Positions 34,264 through 43,429 are shown, counted from the first letter of the stretch. The stretch: DNA of 64,000 bases from Streptomyces spinosisporus (GCF_022698145.1 NZ_JALDAX010000014.1:62001-126000), one strand, 5' to 3'. Translations and numbers: made by a program. The notes: a model not told the origin generated them from the letters alone.

Positions 34264-35706
34264 ATGAATCCGGCCCCACGCCCGCTTTTGTCCGAAACTC
34301 AGGAGACGGAGCCTGCGCCGATGCCGCAGAGCTTTGACGCCCATGGCGTGGAGCCCATTCCTGAAAGCAGCCGGGATTCCTCGCCGAAGGATCAGTGGTG
34401 GATCTGGGTCGGCGCCAATGTCGCTCCGATCAACTGGGTTCTCGGGGCACTGGGGATCACCCTGGGACTTACCCTGGTGGAGACACTGATCGTCATTTCG
34501 CTCGGCAATATCGTGGGCTGCGCCGTGTTCGGTCTCTTCAATTTGATGGGCCACCGTACCGGCGTCAACCAGATGGTGCTCGGCCGCTCCGCCTTCGGGC
34601 GGAAGGGAGCGATCATCCCCGGGGTGGTGCAGGGCCTGCTCACCATGGGGTGGGTGGGTGTGAACACGTGGGTGGTCCTCGACCTCGCCATCGCTCTTCT
34701 CGGCAAGATCGGCATTCATGGTGGCGAGGGGCTGAAGTACACGGTCGCGGCCGTCATCATGGCCGCGCAACTCGGTCTGGCCGTTTTCGGTTTCTACGCC
34801 ATCCGCACTTTCGAGCGGTGGACCGTGCCGGCGACCGTACTGGTGATGGCGATCATGACCGTGCTGTCCCTCACGCAGGCGGACCTGCGGTGGACGTCGG
34901 GCACCGCGACCGGTGCGGACAGGGTCACCGCCATCACCCAGCTCGTGACCGCGATCGGGGTCGGGTGGGGGGTCAGTTGGGTGCCCTATTCCGCGGACTA
35001 TTCACGCTTCGTCCCGTCCCGCTGCTCCGGGAAAAGCGTTTTCTGGGCCACCGCGCTCGGAATGTACGTACCGACCGTCTGGCTGGCCGCGCTGGGCGCC
35101 TGTCTCGCCAGCACCGGACAGGGCGGCGATCCCAGTGAATTGGTCATCGGCGCTTTCGGTGCCATGGCACTTCCCATCCTTCTGCTGATCATGCACGGTC
35201 CCGTGGCGACCAATATCCTCAACCTCTATTCGTGCGCCTTGGCCGCCCTGTCGGTGGGCGTGCGGGCGGCACGGTGGAAGGTCACCCTCGTGGCAGGCGC
35301 TGTCGCCGGCGTGATCCTCCTGGTTTTCATGCAGTCGCACAGCTTCGCCGAGTCCTTCGACCACTGGATGACATCGATCCTGGTCTGGATCAGCCCGTGG
35401 GCCGCCGTCATGCTGACCGAATTCTTTATTCTGCGCCGCGGCAGAATCGACGTGTCCCAGTTGTACGGAAATCACGGCCCGGCCTGGCGCTGGCGGGCGC
35501 TCCTCGCTCTCGCCGCCGGCATCGCCGCTGCGTGGTCCTGGCAGTACGGGCTGGTACCGCTCATGCAGGGGCCGCTCGCCCGGAGCATGCACGACACGGA
35601 CTTCTCCTGGCTGTCGGGCGCAGTGGTCGCAGGAGGTCTGCACTATCTCCTCACCCGGCAGGAGCACCGGTCGGTCCTCAACAAGGCTGCCACCGACTCC
35701 GATTGA
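34264..35706 (+). CDS. NCS1-family nucleobase/hydantoin-type importer
   Basis: Protein of 480 residues with about 12 membrane helices, of the purine-cytosine permease (NCS1) family, which imports cytosine, purines, allantoin, hydantoins or thiamine with H+ or Na+. Typical motifs are PKDQWWIWVGANVAPINWVLGA (helix 1), VLGRSAFGRKGAIIPG, and WVPYSADYSRFVP. TGAGGAGG precedes ATG 34264. It is divergent from the PucR regulator and followed 78 bp later by OYE copy B. It defines the cluster's substrate as a small nitrogen heterocycle. Confidence 0.88.
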   Translation: MNPAPRPLLSETQETEPAPMPQSFDAHGVEPIPESSRDSSPKDQWWIWVGANVAPINWVLGALGITLGLTLVETLIVISLGNIVGCAVFGLFNLMGHRTGVNQMVLGRSAFGRKGAIIPGVVQGLLTMGWVGVNTWVVLDLAIALLGKIGIHGGEGLKYTVAAVIMAAQLGLAVFGFYAIRTFERWTVPATVLVMAIMTVLSLTQADLRWTSGTATGADRVTAITQLVTAIGVGWGVSWVPYSADYSRFVPSRCSGKSVFWATALGMYVPTVWLAALGACLASTGQGGDPSELVIGAFGAMALPILLLIMHGPVATNILNLYSCALAALSVGVRAARWKVTLVAGAVAGVILLVFMQSHSFAESFDHWMTSILVWISPWAAVMLTEFFILRRGRIDVSQLYGNHGPAWRWRALLALAAGIAAAWSWQYGLVPLMQGPLARSMHDTDFSWLSGAVVAGGLHYLLTRQEHRSVLNKAATDSD

Positions 35707-35784
35707 CGACCCGTCGGGACCGTGGCGAACTCGCCGTCCGGTCCCCGTCACCCTGAACCGCCGATCACGTACTTGGAGCGAACC

Positions 35785-36903
35785 GTGGCTCACCCGGCTC
35801 TGCAGCCGTTCACCCTCGAGGCAACAACACTGCCCAACAGGCTGGCCGTTGCCCCCATGACCCGTATATCTGCCGAAGACGACGGCACACCCACCACCGA
35901 GATGGCTGACTACTACGCAGCCTACGCGGAGGGCGGCTTCGGCATCGTCATCACGGAGGGCGTCTACACCGATGCGTTCTACAGCCAGGGCTACTTCAAC
36001 CAGCCAGGCATCGTCACCGACCGGCACACCAAGGCATGGGGCCAGATCAGCGACGCGGTCCGTCAGGCCGGAGCTCAGCCGGTGATGCAGCTCATGCACG
36101 CGGGGGCGCTGTCCCAGGGCAACCGCTACCGCCGCTGTACAGCCGGTCCATCCGCCGTCCGCCCTCTCAGGGCGATGATGGAGGCTTACGGCGGCAGCGG
36201 TCCGTGGCCGGTCCCCAAGGCCATGTCGCTCAACGACATCGAACGCGTCGTCGCCGGCTTCGTCGACTCGGCAGTGGCCGCAAGAGCCGCCGGCTTCACC
36301 GGCGTTGAGGTGCACTCCGCCAACGGCTACCTCCTCGACCAGTTCCTCACGCCGTACACCAACACACGCACGGACGAGTTCGGGGGAAGCGTCACCCACC
36401 GCGTCCGACTCACCGCCACTGTCGTCGAGGCCATCCGCGCCGCGGTTCCGGACCCGGGGTTCTGGGTCGGCGTACGCCTGTCACAGGGCAAGGTCAACGA
36501 CCACACCTACCGGTGGGAGCATGGCGCCGAAGAGGCGGCGCTCATCTTCGCCACCCTCAACGGCGCCACCTACCTGCACATCGCCGGCGAGGGCTCCGGG
36601 TGGGAGGAGGGCGCGTTGCTGGACAACGGCGAGACCATCACCGCCCTGGCACGCCGGGTGACGCAGAAACCCGTCATCGCCAACGGCGACTTGGCGGACG
36701 CCGACCTCGCGGCACGGGTCGTCCGGGACGGCCACGCCGACCTGATATCGCTCGGCCGCAGCGCCCTGGCCAACCCCGACTACCCCACCAAACTCGCCCG
36801 CGGCACGGCGCCGACGGCGCTCGATCCCGCCATGCTGACACCCAAGGTCACCCTCGCCAACGCCGCTCGCTGGAAGACCCGTACCGGCACCTGCGTTGTG
36901 TAG
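35785..36903 (+). CDS. Old yellow enzyme-family NADH:flavin oxidoreductase (copy B)
   Basis: Protein of 372 residues, sister to copy A at 28223. PMTRISAEDDGTPTTEMADYY, the oxyanion motif VHSANGYLLDQF and LISLGRSALANPDYPTKLA are all in the same places. GTG 35785 is chosen because TTGGAG precedes it and the protein then aligns with copy A. It lies downstream of the importer. Two homologous flavoenzymes in one pathway may act on successive double bonds or on two related substrates. Confidence 0.85.
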   Translation: MAHPALQPFTLEATTLPNRLAVAPMTRISAEDDGTPTTEMADYYAAYAEGGFGIVITEGVYTDAFYSQGYFNQPGIVTDRHTKAWGQISDAVRQAGAQPVMQLMHAGALSQGNRYRRCTAGPSAVRPLRAMMEAYGGSGPWPVPKAMSLNDIERVVAGFVDSAVAARAAGFTGVEVHSANGYLLDQFLTPYTNTRTDEFGGSVTHRVRLTATVVEAIRAAVPDPGFWVGVRLSQGKVNDHTYRWEHGAEEAALIFATLNGATYLHIAGEGSGWEEGALLDNGETITALARRVTQKPVIANGDLADADLAARVVRDGHADLISLGRSALANPDYPTKLARGTAPTALDPAMLTPKVTLANAARWKTRTGTCVV

Positions 36904-36997
36904 CAGCCGATCCTGCCTGGCGCCCGCGCGGCTGAGTGGTAACTGCCCTGTGCGAAGAGGTAGTTGGGATGTCAGTGGGCCCTGGCATGATCGCGGC

Positions 36998-37783
36998 ATG
37001 ACTACTTCGAACGTGGAAGAGCTCGTTCTCCGGATGGCGGAAACGCACGGCGTCCCCGGCCCGGTCGCTCAGGAGATGCTCGCCGGCGCCCGGCCGTGCC
37101 TGCACTTGGTCCCCTTCGAGGACCTGACCCCCGCTCAGCAGAAGGAGGCGAGTCCCGCCGCGCGGACGGGAGGCCTCCCCTCTCTGCCGGACGGCGTCGA
37201 CTGGCCCGCTGGGCGCGAACCTCTGGTGCTGACCGTCCACTGTGCGGCGCTCCCCCGCGAGGCCCTGGACATCGAACTGCCGCCCGACGGGGACCTGTTG
37301 TTCTTCGTCGAGATCGAGTACGAGCCGGAGTCGTCGGCGGTGCTGCACGTGCCCGCCGACGCGCAGACCGCGGAACGCTCGGCGACGTACGAACTCGACG
37401 GCGAGCCGGAGCAGGCGAGGGTGTACCAGCCGGACGTTCTGTATCCGGTGCCTGGGCTGACCGTCGGGCCCGACTGGCGCGACGCCCCGGCGACCAGCGC
37501 GTTCCTGGACGGCGACCCGGACCGGTACGGCATTTTGGACGCTTTCGAGGAGGCCGTGCGGGATGCGGCAGCGGGCGGTGCCTCGCACGGAGTCTCCGTC
37601 CAGCTGGGCGGATTCTCCAGCGCCTGGCAGTCGGCACCGGACGAGGGCGACCTCGTTCTCCTGGCGCAGATACACGGCCAGTCGATCGACCTCGACGTCT
37701 ACACCCAGACCCTGATCGTCGGTACCCGCGAGGACATCGCGGGGCGCCGGTATCAGGCTCTGGAGTTCGAGCAGCAGGTCTGA
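36998..37783 (+). CDS. DUF1963 family protein
   Basis: Protein of 261 residues with the YwqG/DUF1963 pattern: GGLPSLPDGVDWPAGREPLVLTVHCAAL, DGDLLFFVEIEYEP and HGVSVQLGGFSSAWQS, ending in an acidic stretch. These proteins have no established function and are often found singly or near secretion/immunity genes. ATG 36998 has no strong ribosome-binding site. It is separated from the catabolic cluster by 94 bp and probably independent. Confidence 0.75.
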   Translation: MTTSNVEELVLRMAETHGVPGPVAQEMLAGARPCLHLVPFEDLTPAQQKEASPAARTGGLPSLPDGVDWPAGREPLVLTVHCAALPREALDIELPPDGDLLFFVEIEYEPESSAVLHVPADAQTAERSATYELDGEPEQARVYQPDVLYPVPGLTVGPDWRDAPATSAFLDGDPDRYGILDAFEEAVRDAAAGGASHGVSVQLGGFSSAWQSAPDEGDLVLLAQIHGQSIDLDVYTQTLIVGTREDIAGRRYQALEFEQQV

Positions 37784-37858
37784 CCGACTGCCGGTTCGCG
37801 CACCCTGGCCCTTGCGGGACAGGGTCGCCGGCCGCTGCCGTCGCGTCTCCGTCTCAGC

Positions 37859-38980
37859 TCACCGGGAGCCGGTCACCGCGGGATAGTCCGTGTATCCCTT
37901 CGCACCACCCGCGTAGTACGTGTCGCGGTCGCCGGTGGCGAGAGGGTGGCCGTACGCGAATCGGTCGACGAGGTCGGGATTGGCGATGAAGGGGGCGCCG
38001 AAGGACACCGCGTCGGCAAGGCCCCGTTCGAGCAGTTCGTTGCCGGTGGCCTGGGTGAAGCCGAGGTTGGCGATGACCGCTCCCTGGTAGTGGGCGCGGT
38101 AGCGGGCGAAGGCGGTGAAGGTGTCGTCGGTGTCTGCGCCGGGTTCCGGGCCGAGGAGGTGGAGGTAGGCCAGGTTGCCGTCGTTGAGGCGCTTGAGGAG
38201 TTGGTCGTACTCGGCCAGCGCCTCGTCGTCCGCGGTGAAGGCTGGCCCCCCGCTCCAGTAGGGAGACAGTTTGATGCCGACGCGGTCGCTGCCCCACACG
38301 CCGCTGACGGCGTCGACGAGGTCGAGGAGGAACTGGGCCCGCTTCTCGCTGCTGCCGCCGTAGGCGTCGGTGCGCTGGTTGAGGCGGGGGTTGAGGAACT
38401 GGGCCACGAGATGCGACACCTGCGCGTGGATCTCCAGGCCGTCGAATCCGGCGCGCAGCGCGTTGGCGGCCGCCTCCCGGTAGGCACCTATCGTGGCGGC
38501 GATCTCCGCCCCGCTCAGGGCGCGTGGCGTGGGGGTGTCCTTCGGGCCGTCGGGCGTGAAGGCCATCTCCTGGGGGTTGATCGCCGACGGGCCTGCGGGG
38601 AGCCTGCCGTCGTGGTGGTCCGGATGGGAGGCGGCGCCGGCGTGGCCGAGTTGCGAGACGATCCTCCCTCCCGCCGCGTGCACGGCTTCGGTGACCTCGG
38701 CCCAGCCGGCGGTCTGGGCGTCCGTGTAGATGCCGGGGACGTTGATGTAGCCGACCGCGTCCCTGTTGACCCAGGTCCCTTCGCTGACGATCAGGCCGGC
38801 GCCGGAGCGCTGCGCGTAATAGGTGGCGTGCAGGGCGGTGGGGGCCAGTTCCTCGTTGTCGGCGCGGGAACGCGTCATGGGAGCCATGACGACGCGGTTG
38901 GGCAGCGTGAGCGCGCCGAGGCGAACGGGCCGCAGGAGGGGCTGGATGGCGGCGGGTGCCGGGTTCTGGTCGTCGGACAT
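37859..38980 (-). CDS. Alkene reductase, old yellow enzyme family (copy C)
   Basis: Protein of 373 residues. The barrel start LPNRVVMAPMTRSRADN, LIVSEGTWVNRDAVGY and the FMN phosphate motif SFGAPFIANPDLVDRF are standard for NemA-type ene-reductases. The substrate-binding motif reads IHAQVSHLVAQFLNP (about residue 184), so the usual Asn/His three residues after the first His is Val. ATG 38980 follows AAAGAG. It is last in a unit with the F420-reductase-like and MDR genes, probably under the TetR at 40792. Predicted to reduce electrophilic alkenes or quinones. Confidence 0.83.
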   Translation of the reverse strand: MSDDQNPAPAAIQPLLRPVRLGALTLPNRVVMAPMTRSRADNEELAPTALHATYYAQRSGAGLIVSEGTWVNRDAVGYINVPGIYTDAQTAGWAEVTEAVHAAGGRIVSQLGHAGAASHPDHHDGRLPAGPSAINPQEMAFTPDGPKDTPTPRALSGAEIAATIGAYREAAANALRAGFDGLEIHAQVSHLVAQFLNPRLNQRTDAYGGSSEKRAQFLLDLVDAVSGVWGSDRVGIKLSPYWSGGPAFTADDEALAEYDQLLKRLNDGNLAYLHLLGPEPGADTDDTFTAFARYRAHYQGAVIANLGFTQATGNELLERGLADAVSFGAPFIANPDLVDRFAYGHPLATGDRDTYYAGGAKGYTDYPAVTGSR

Positions 38981-39047
38981 GGAGATCTCTTTCGTGGCGC
39001 ATGGCACTCCTCACGGACATGAGGAGGACGAGTGGGGGGTGGTGGGA

Positions 39048-39650
39048 TCAGTCCTGTTTGAGGACGTGGAGGGCGGACAGGGGGCCGCCGAGCTGCATGA
39101 GGCGTCCTCCCTCGCGCAGCGTTCCGAGGTCCACGGGGGCGAAGCCGAACTCGGAGGTCAGGTCTTTCACCGTGTTCTTGGCGTCGGCGTCGTCGCCGGC
39201 GAGGAACAGCACCTGCCGTCCGGTCTCGTGTCGGGGATCGGGTGCGATGTACTGCGCGAAGAGGGTGTTGAACGCCTTGACGACCCGTGCGCCGGGCATG
39301 AGGGAGGCCACGTATTCGCTTCCGGTGAGGTCGCCCAGGTCGGCGATCTCCGGGGTCGGAGAAAGGGATGCGAACTGATTGGTGGCGTCGACGACGACGG
39401 TCCCGTCCAGGCGGCCAAGCCCGGCGACGGCTTCAGGGATCCGCGGCCAGGGGACCGCGAGCACGACGAGGTCCGCGGCGGCGGCTTCGGCCGGGGTCGC
39501 GGCTGCCGCGAGCGGGCCGAGGCTTTTCACCAACGGGGCCAGGGAGGCGGGCCCGCGGCTGTTGCTCAACACGACCTCGTGGCCGTGACGGATCGCGTGC
39601 CGGGCGATGGCCTGGGCGATCACCCCGGCTCCGAGCGTTCCGATCCTCAT
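39048..39650 (-). CDS. NADPH-dependent F420 reductase-like protein
   Basis: Protein of 200 residues. The Rossmann motif GTLGAGVIAQAIARHAIRHGHEV starts at residue 5; VVVDATNQF and VVKAFNTLFAQY follow, with LFLAGDDADAKN near the end. The family exchanges hydride between NADP and a deazaflavin or related cofactor. Its start overlaps the MDR gene stop (ATGA), so the two are translated together. May recycle cofactor for the neighbouring reductases. Confidence 0.82.
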   Translation of the reverse strand: MRIGTLGAGVIAQAIARHAIRHGHEVVLSNSRGPASLAPLVKSLGPLAAAATPAEAAAADLVVLAVPWPRIPEAVAGLGRLDGTVVVDATNQFASLSPTPEIADLGDLTGSEYVASLMPGARVVKAFNTLFAQYIAPDPRHETGRQVLFLAGDDADAKNTVKDLTSEFGFAPVDLGTLREGGRLMQLGGPLSALHVLKQD

Positions 39651-40693
39651 CGGGCTGCCCCCTGTGCGGAGTCGACCGGTCGCGGTGAGGTGAGCAGGAC
39701 GGTTCCGGTCCTGCCGGGGCGGCGGACGTGCTCGATGGCCGCTTTGAAGTCGGCGAGGTCGTAGCGGGCCGCGACGTCGAGCAGGTCCGGCGCGCTTCGC
39801 GCCAGGTCCTGGGCGAAGGCGACGTCCTGGGCCCGCTCCTCGGGGGTGCGGCGCATCCAGCGCAGTATCGTCTCGCCCCGCAGCGTCAGCGCGCGTGCGA
39901 TGAGGGGCAGCGCCTCCAACGATGCGGTGCCGTCGCCGAGATGTCCGTACGAGATCAGCGTGCCGCCGGCGTCGAGCAGTGCGGCGAGGCCCTGGGTCAT
40001 GGCACCGCCGACACTGTCGAGAACGACCTGAACGCCGCCCCGCTCGCCGGCATACCGGCGGACCTGTTCCCGCCAGTCGTCGTCACTTGTCGCGATCACG
40101 GGCTGGGAGGGGTTCTGCGCCCGTAGCTTCTCGGCGCCGGAGGTGCTGCGGACGAGGTTGATCAACTGCAGGCCGCGCCTGGCCGCTTCCGCGCTGATCA
40201 GCCTGCCGATGGACGAGCCGGCGGCGGTCTGGAGGACCAGACCCGGCTGCCTGCCCAGGGCGTCCTCGACCGCGCGGTACAGCATGCGGAGCGTCAGCGG
40301 GTTGACCAGCATCAGGGCTGCGGTCTCGTCGCTGACCTCGTCCGGCACGGGCACCGTCAGGTCGGCCGCGACCACGACGAAGTCGCTCCACGTTCCCGGC
40401 GCGGGGAAGACCGCCACCCGCTGCCCGGGGTGGAGGGCGTGTACGTCGGCTCCGACGCTCTCGACGACGCCCATGCCCTCGACCCCGGGAGTCCGGGCCT
40501 GCGACCGGGCATCAGGCCGCTGTTCCGGTTGCCCCGGCATGCCCTCCACGCCGATCAGGTCTCCCGGATGAACGGGCCGGACCAGCATGCGGACCAGGAC
40601 CTCTGCGGCACCGGGAGCGGGCGGGCGGGGTTTCTCGGTCAGCGTCAGTACCTGCGTGGCGTCCCCTTGCCGGGTGTGCTCGACGGTACGCAT
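39647..40693 (-). CDS. Medium-chain dehydrogenase/reductase (quinone or enoyl reductase type)
   Basis: Protein of 348 residues without zinc ligands. It shows the GroES-like domain (VLVRMLVRPVHPGDLIGVEGMPG), the central nucleotide-binding region (VLQTAAGSSIGRLISAEAARRG) and VQVVLDSVGGAMTQGL. This resembles quinone reductases and trans-2-enoyl-thioester reductases using NADPH. GGAGGGG precedes ATG 40693. First gene of a three-gene unit, divergent from the TetR gene, with an operator between. Confidence 0.82.
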   Translation of the reverse strand: MRTVEHTRQGDATQVLTLTEKPRPPAPGAAEVLVRMLVRPVHPGDLIGVEGMPGQPEQRPDARSQARTPGVEGMGVVESVGADVHALHPGQRVAVFPAPGTWSDFVVVAADLTVPVPDEVSDETAALMLVNPLTLRMLYRAVEDALGRQPGLVLQTAAGSSIGRLISAEAARRGLQLINLVRSTSGAEKLRAQNPSQPVIATSDDDWREQVRRYAGERGGVQVVLDSVGGAMTQGLAALLDAGGTLISYGHLGDGTASLEALPLIARALTLRGETILRWMRRTPEERAQDVAFAQDLARSAPDLLDVAARYDLADFKAAIEHVRRPGRTGTVLLTSPRPVDSAQGAAR

Positions 40694-40716
40694 GGGTGCC
40701 CCTCCTCGCTCTTTAA

Positions 40717-40731
40717 TGATGAGCATCATCA
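40717..40731. promoter_or_regulatory. TetR operator candidate for the MDR-OYE unit
   Basis: TGATGAGCATCATCA: perfect TGATGA/TCATCA arms around three bases, 24 bp before the MDR start codon. A further half-site (ATGATGA) follows at 40739. It is in the 98-bp gap between the divergent MDR and TetR genes. Confidence 0.65.
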
Positions 40732-40791
40732 AAAAGAATGATGAGGGGTAACATTGAAAACGTCAAACACTGCCGACGCAGGAGGACGGCC

Positions 40792-41391
40792 ATGCCGCGG
40801 ATCACCAGGGAAGACAAGGCCAGGAACCGGCAGAACATCGTCGAGGCGGCAGGACGCATGTTCCGTTCGCAGGGCGTCGACGCCGTGGGCATCGCCGAGC
40901 TGATGAAGGAAGCGGGCCTGACCCACGGGGGGTTCTACAACCACTTCGCGTCGAAGGACGATCTCGCCGTCGAGGCGTGCGGCGCCTCGTTCGCAGCTTC
41001 TCTGGGCGCCCTGGACCAGGCCGTCGCGGAAGGCGACGGTCCCTCCGGGACACCGCTGGAACGAGTGGTGGCCGACTACCTCTCCGCCGCCCACCGCGAC
41101 GCCCCGGACGGCGGCTGCCCCTCCGCCTCACTGGTGGTCGACGCCGGACGGCACAGCGACACGATCCAGAGCGCCTACGCAGTCGGCGTGGAGGGGTATC
41201 TCACGGGCTTCGCCGAGGAGTTCGCCCGCGAACACCAAGGGGAGATCACCTCACAGGAGGCGCGGGAGCGCGCGATACTGCTGCTCAGCCGACTCGTCGG
41301 GGCGATGGCCCTCGCCCGCGCAGTTCACCACGTCCAACCCGAACTGTCGGACGAGATCCTCCAGACCTGCAGCACCCACGCCCTCGACTGA
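40792..41391 (+). CDS. TetR-family regulator of the MDR-OYE unit
   Basis: Protein of 199 residues. The HTH is RQNIVEAAGRMFRSQGVDAV then LTHGGFYNHFASKDDLAVEA; GGFYNHF is characteristic of the NemR/AcrR-like subgroup that controls reductases for electrophiles. A Cys in PDGGCPSASL could sense electrophiles, by analogy with NemR. AGGAGGAC precedes ATG 40792. It is divergent from the MDR gene and probably represses both directions through the palindrome at 40717. Confidence 0.87.
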   Translation: MPRITREDKARNRQNIVEAAGRMFRSQGVDAVGIAELMKEAGLTHGGFYNHFASKDDLAVEACGASFAASLGALDQAVAEGDGPSGTPLERVVADYLSAAHRDAPDGGCPSASLVVDAGRHSDTIQSAYAVGVEGYLTGFAEEFAREHQGEITSQEARERAILLLSRLVGAMALARAVHHVQPELSDEILQTCSTHALD

Positions 41392-41539
41392 CCGACCTCG
41401 GGCGCGCGACGGCACGGCGTCCCGTCCTCTGGCGAGCGCAGTCCGCCAGAACGGGGATGGCGAGCGCCACGGCCGGCGTCTGACGCACGCGAGGGGCCGG
41501 CCACCGGCCGACCCCACGAGAACCGGACGCGCTGCCTGG

Positions 41540-41758
41540 TCAGTCGTCCTCGTACTGGGCCAGCGCGAGCCCGAGGCCGAAGAATGTGGGCGCCCACTCG
41601 CCCACGAAGATCCCCCACCGGTCAGCGCGGTCCGTCCCCGCTGCCTCTCCCTTGACCGATGCCATCCACGACAGGAACGACAGCCCGATCGAGACGACGG
41701 CAGCCGTGTAGGCGTGATCACTGCGCAAACCGGCCTCGTGCAACTTCTTGATGACCAT
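41540..41758 (-). CDS. Small hydrophobic protein of 72 residues
   Basis: Starts MVIKKLHEAGLRSDHAY with an excellent ribosome-binding site (GGAGGA) before ATG 41758. One or two hydrophobic segments are present (AAVVSIGLSFLSWMA and APTFFGLGLALAQ), and it ends in QYEDD. No family recognised; presumably a membrane protein. It lies alone between the TetR and sulfite-oxidase-like genes. Confidence 0.65.
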   Translation of the reverse strand: MVIKKLHEAGLRSDHAYTAAVVSIGLSFLSWMASVKGEAAGTDRADRWGIFVGEWAPTFFGLGLALAQYEDD

Positions 41759-41906
41759 GACCAAACTCCTCCGACGGAGATCTGCAGACACTGCCACCGT
41801 CACCCCCGGCAGACAGCACCGCTCCCCCCGTTCCGCCAAACGAGTGACCCCCGGTGCAGCGAGGCCGGGAGTGCGGGCAGACGCCGAGCAGGGCGGGGCA
41901 TGACGG

Positions 41907-43193
41907 TCAGACGACGGTCACGGGGTGCCGCACCACGGCGTTGAACAGATACCCCTGCGTGTTGAGCTCGGTGGCGTCCGGCTGGCGGCGGCCGGAGGTG
42001 TCGGTGGCGCGGGCCAGAAGGTGGGTGTCGCCTCGGGTGTCGGGTGTCCAGCTGACGGACCAGCGTGTCCAGGCGTCGGCGCGGGGGCGGTCGTGGAGCC
42101 GGGCCGGCCTCCAGCTCGCCCCGCCGTCGGTGCTGACGTCGACCCGCGCGACGGCTCCCGCGCCCGACCAGGACCGGCCGTGCAGCACCTGGGTCCGCCC
42201 CGCCGTGAGCGTGGCGCCGCTCGCCAGCTCGAAGGCGCTCTTGACCGTCTGCCGGGTGAGCGGTGCGCTGCCCTGCGGCGGGTAGGCGGGGCCGAACAGC
42301 CGGTAGAACGTGGTGTTCCAGGGCGAGAACAGGGGTTGCGAGGAAACCTCGATGTCACCGACCCACTTGATCGACGCGATGCCCACCCAGGACGGCACCA
42401 GCACCCGTACCGGGTGGCCGTGGTCGTACGGCAGGGGTTCACCGTTCATCTCGTAGGCGAGCAGCACGTCGTCCAGTGCCTTGGCCACCGGCAGCGGACG
42501 GCGCACCCGGCCGAGGTTCTCGCCGTCACTGACGTACTCGGCATCCACACCGCGCGGCTGGACGTCCACGGCGTACGGCGACAAACCGGCTCTGCGCAGT
42601 ACGTCGGCCATGCGCACGCCGCGCCAGCGGGCGACGCCGACCGCGCCGAGCGTCCACGGTGTACCGGTGACCGTCTCGCCCTGCTGGGTCGTGTAGTAAC
42701 TGCGGCCGTTTCCCGCGCACTCGACGAACGCCGTCCGCGTGACGGCAGGCAGTGCACGCAGATCGTCGTAGCCGAACTCCACGGGACGGTCCTCACCCGG
42801 AGCGCCCCTCAGCCCGCTGCCCCACAACCGTAGCCGCCAGTCGTGTGCGTCCAAGACGGGGGTGGCGGTGTGGTTGCGCACGAAGAAGAGGTGGTTCGGG
42901 GTGTGATAGCCGGTTCCGCGCAGAGCATCCCAGCGGGAATCGGCGTTGGTACCGCGCTGGATGAACCACTCGGACGGCAGCGGCTTGACGATCGGGGTGT
43001 CGGCGGCCCGGGCCGGGCCCGGCGTGGGCAGCGCGGTGGCGGCCGCCGTCGCGGCGAGCAGGGTGAGCAGACGGCGGCGGCTCACCCCGTCCGCCCGGGC
43101 GTCCCCGGCGAGCCACTGGCGCAGTCGGCGGCGGTCATAGGCGGTTTCGTCGAGTCGTGTCATGGAAGGGGAGGGCACGGGGGATGCGGGCAT
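41907..43193 (-). CDS. Molybdopterin sulfite-oxidase-family protein with Tat signal
   Basis: Protein of 428 residues. A twin-arginine signal (SRRRLLTLLAATAAATALP, residues ~38-56) implies export of the folded Moco enzyme. The molybdenum ligand Cys lies in TAFVECAGNGRSYY, and HDWRLRLWGSGL, YDHGHPVRVLVPSWVGIASIKWVGDIEV and a C-terminal Ig-like dimerisation domain (ARVDVSTDGGASWRPA) match the sulfite oxidase fold. GAGGACC precedes ATG 43193. The likely reaction is sulfite or sulfoxide redox chemistry outside the cytoplasm. The sulfur link is supported by the cysteine-containing leader peptide upstream. Confidence 0.88.
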   Translation of the reverse strand: MPASPVPSPSMTRLDETAYDRRRLRQWLAGDARADGVSRRRLLTLLAATAAATALPTPGPARAADTPIVKPLPSEWFIQRGTNADSRWDALRGTGYHTPNHLFFVRNHTATPVLDAHDWRLRLWGSGLRGAPGEDRPVEFGYDDLRALPAVTRTAFVECAGNGRSYYTTQQGETVTGTPWTLGAVGVARWRGVRMADVLRRAGLSPYAVDVQPRGVDAEYVSDGENLGRVRRPLPVAKALDDVLLAYEMNGEPLPYDHGHPVRVLVPSWVGIASIKWVGDIEVSSQPLFSPWNTTFYRLFGPAYPPQGSAPLTRQTVKSAFELASGATLTAGRTQVLHGRSWSGAGAVARVDVSTDGGASWRPARLHDRPRADAWTRWSVSWTPDTRGDTHLLARATDTSGRRQPDATELNTQGYLFNAVVRHPVTVV

Positions 43194-43345
43194 GGTGGGT
43201 CCTCGTCATCAATGTGATGCCGGAGTTCAGGGCAACGGGCGGCATGAGCCTGCGTGCGCGCGTCCAACAACCGGGCTGCCGTGTCCGACAGGGTCAAAGC
43301 GCAGAACTGCGGGACTGCGGAACGTAAGGCCGGTGAGGTCCGGGA

Positions 43346-43429
43346 TCAGCCGGCGAACCGACACAGCGCGGCGGCGACCAGGACGAGGTCCACGGTGCGG
43401 CGGCGCGTCAACGGCTCCAGCGGCGGCAT
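43346..43429 (-). CDS. Putative leader peptide (27 residues)
   Basis: Reads MPPLEPLTRRRTVDLVLVAAALCRFAG. It fits the actinomycete leader-peptide pattern RRRHVDL followed by ALC (here RRRTVDL...ALC) that precedes sulfur and cysteine metabolism genes. The ATG coincides with the predicted transcription start of a TTGACA promoter, so it is probably leaderless, as usual for this class. It lies 152 bp upstream of the sulfite-oxidase-like gene on the same strand. Stalling or starvation at the Cys codon could control that gene by attenuation. Confidence 0.72.
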   Translation of the reverse strand: MPPLEPLTRRRTVDLVLVAAALCRFAG

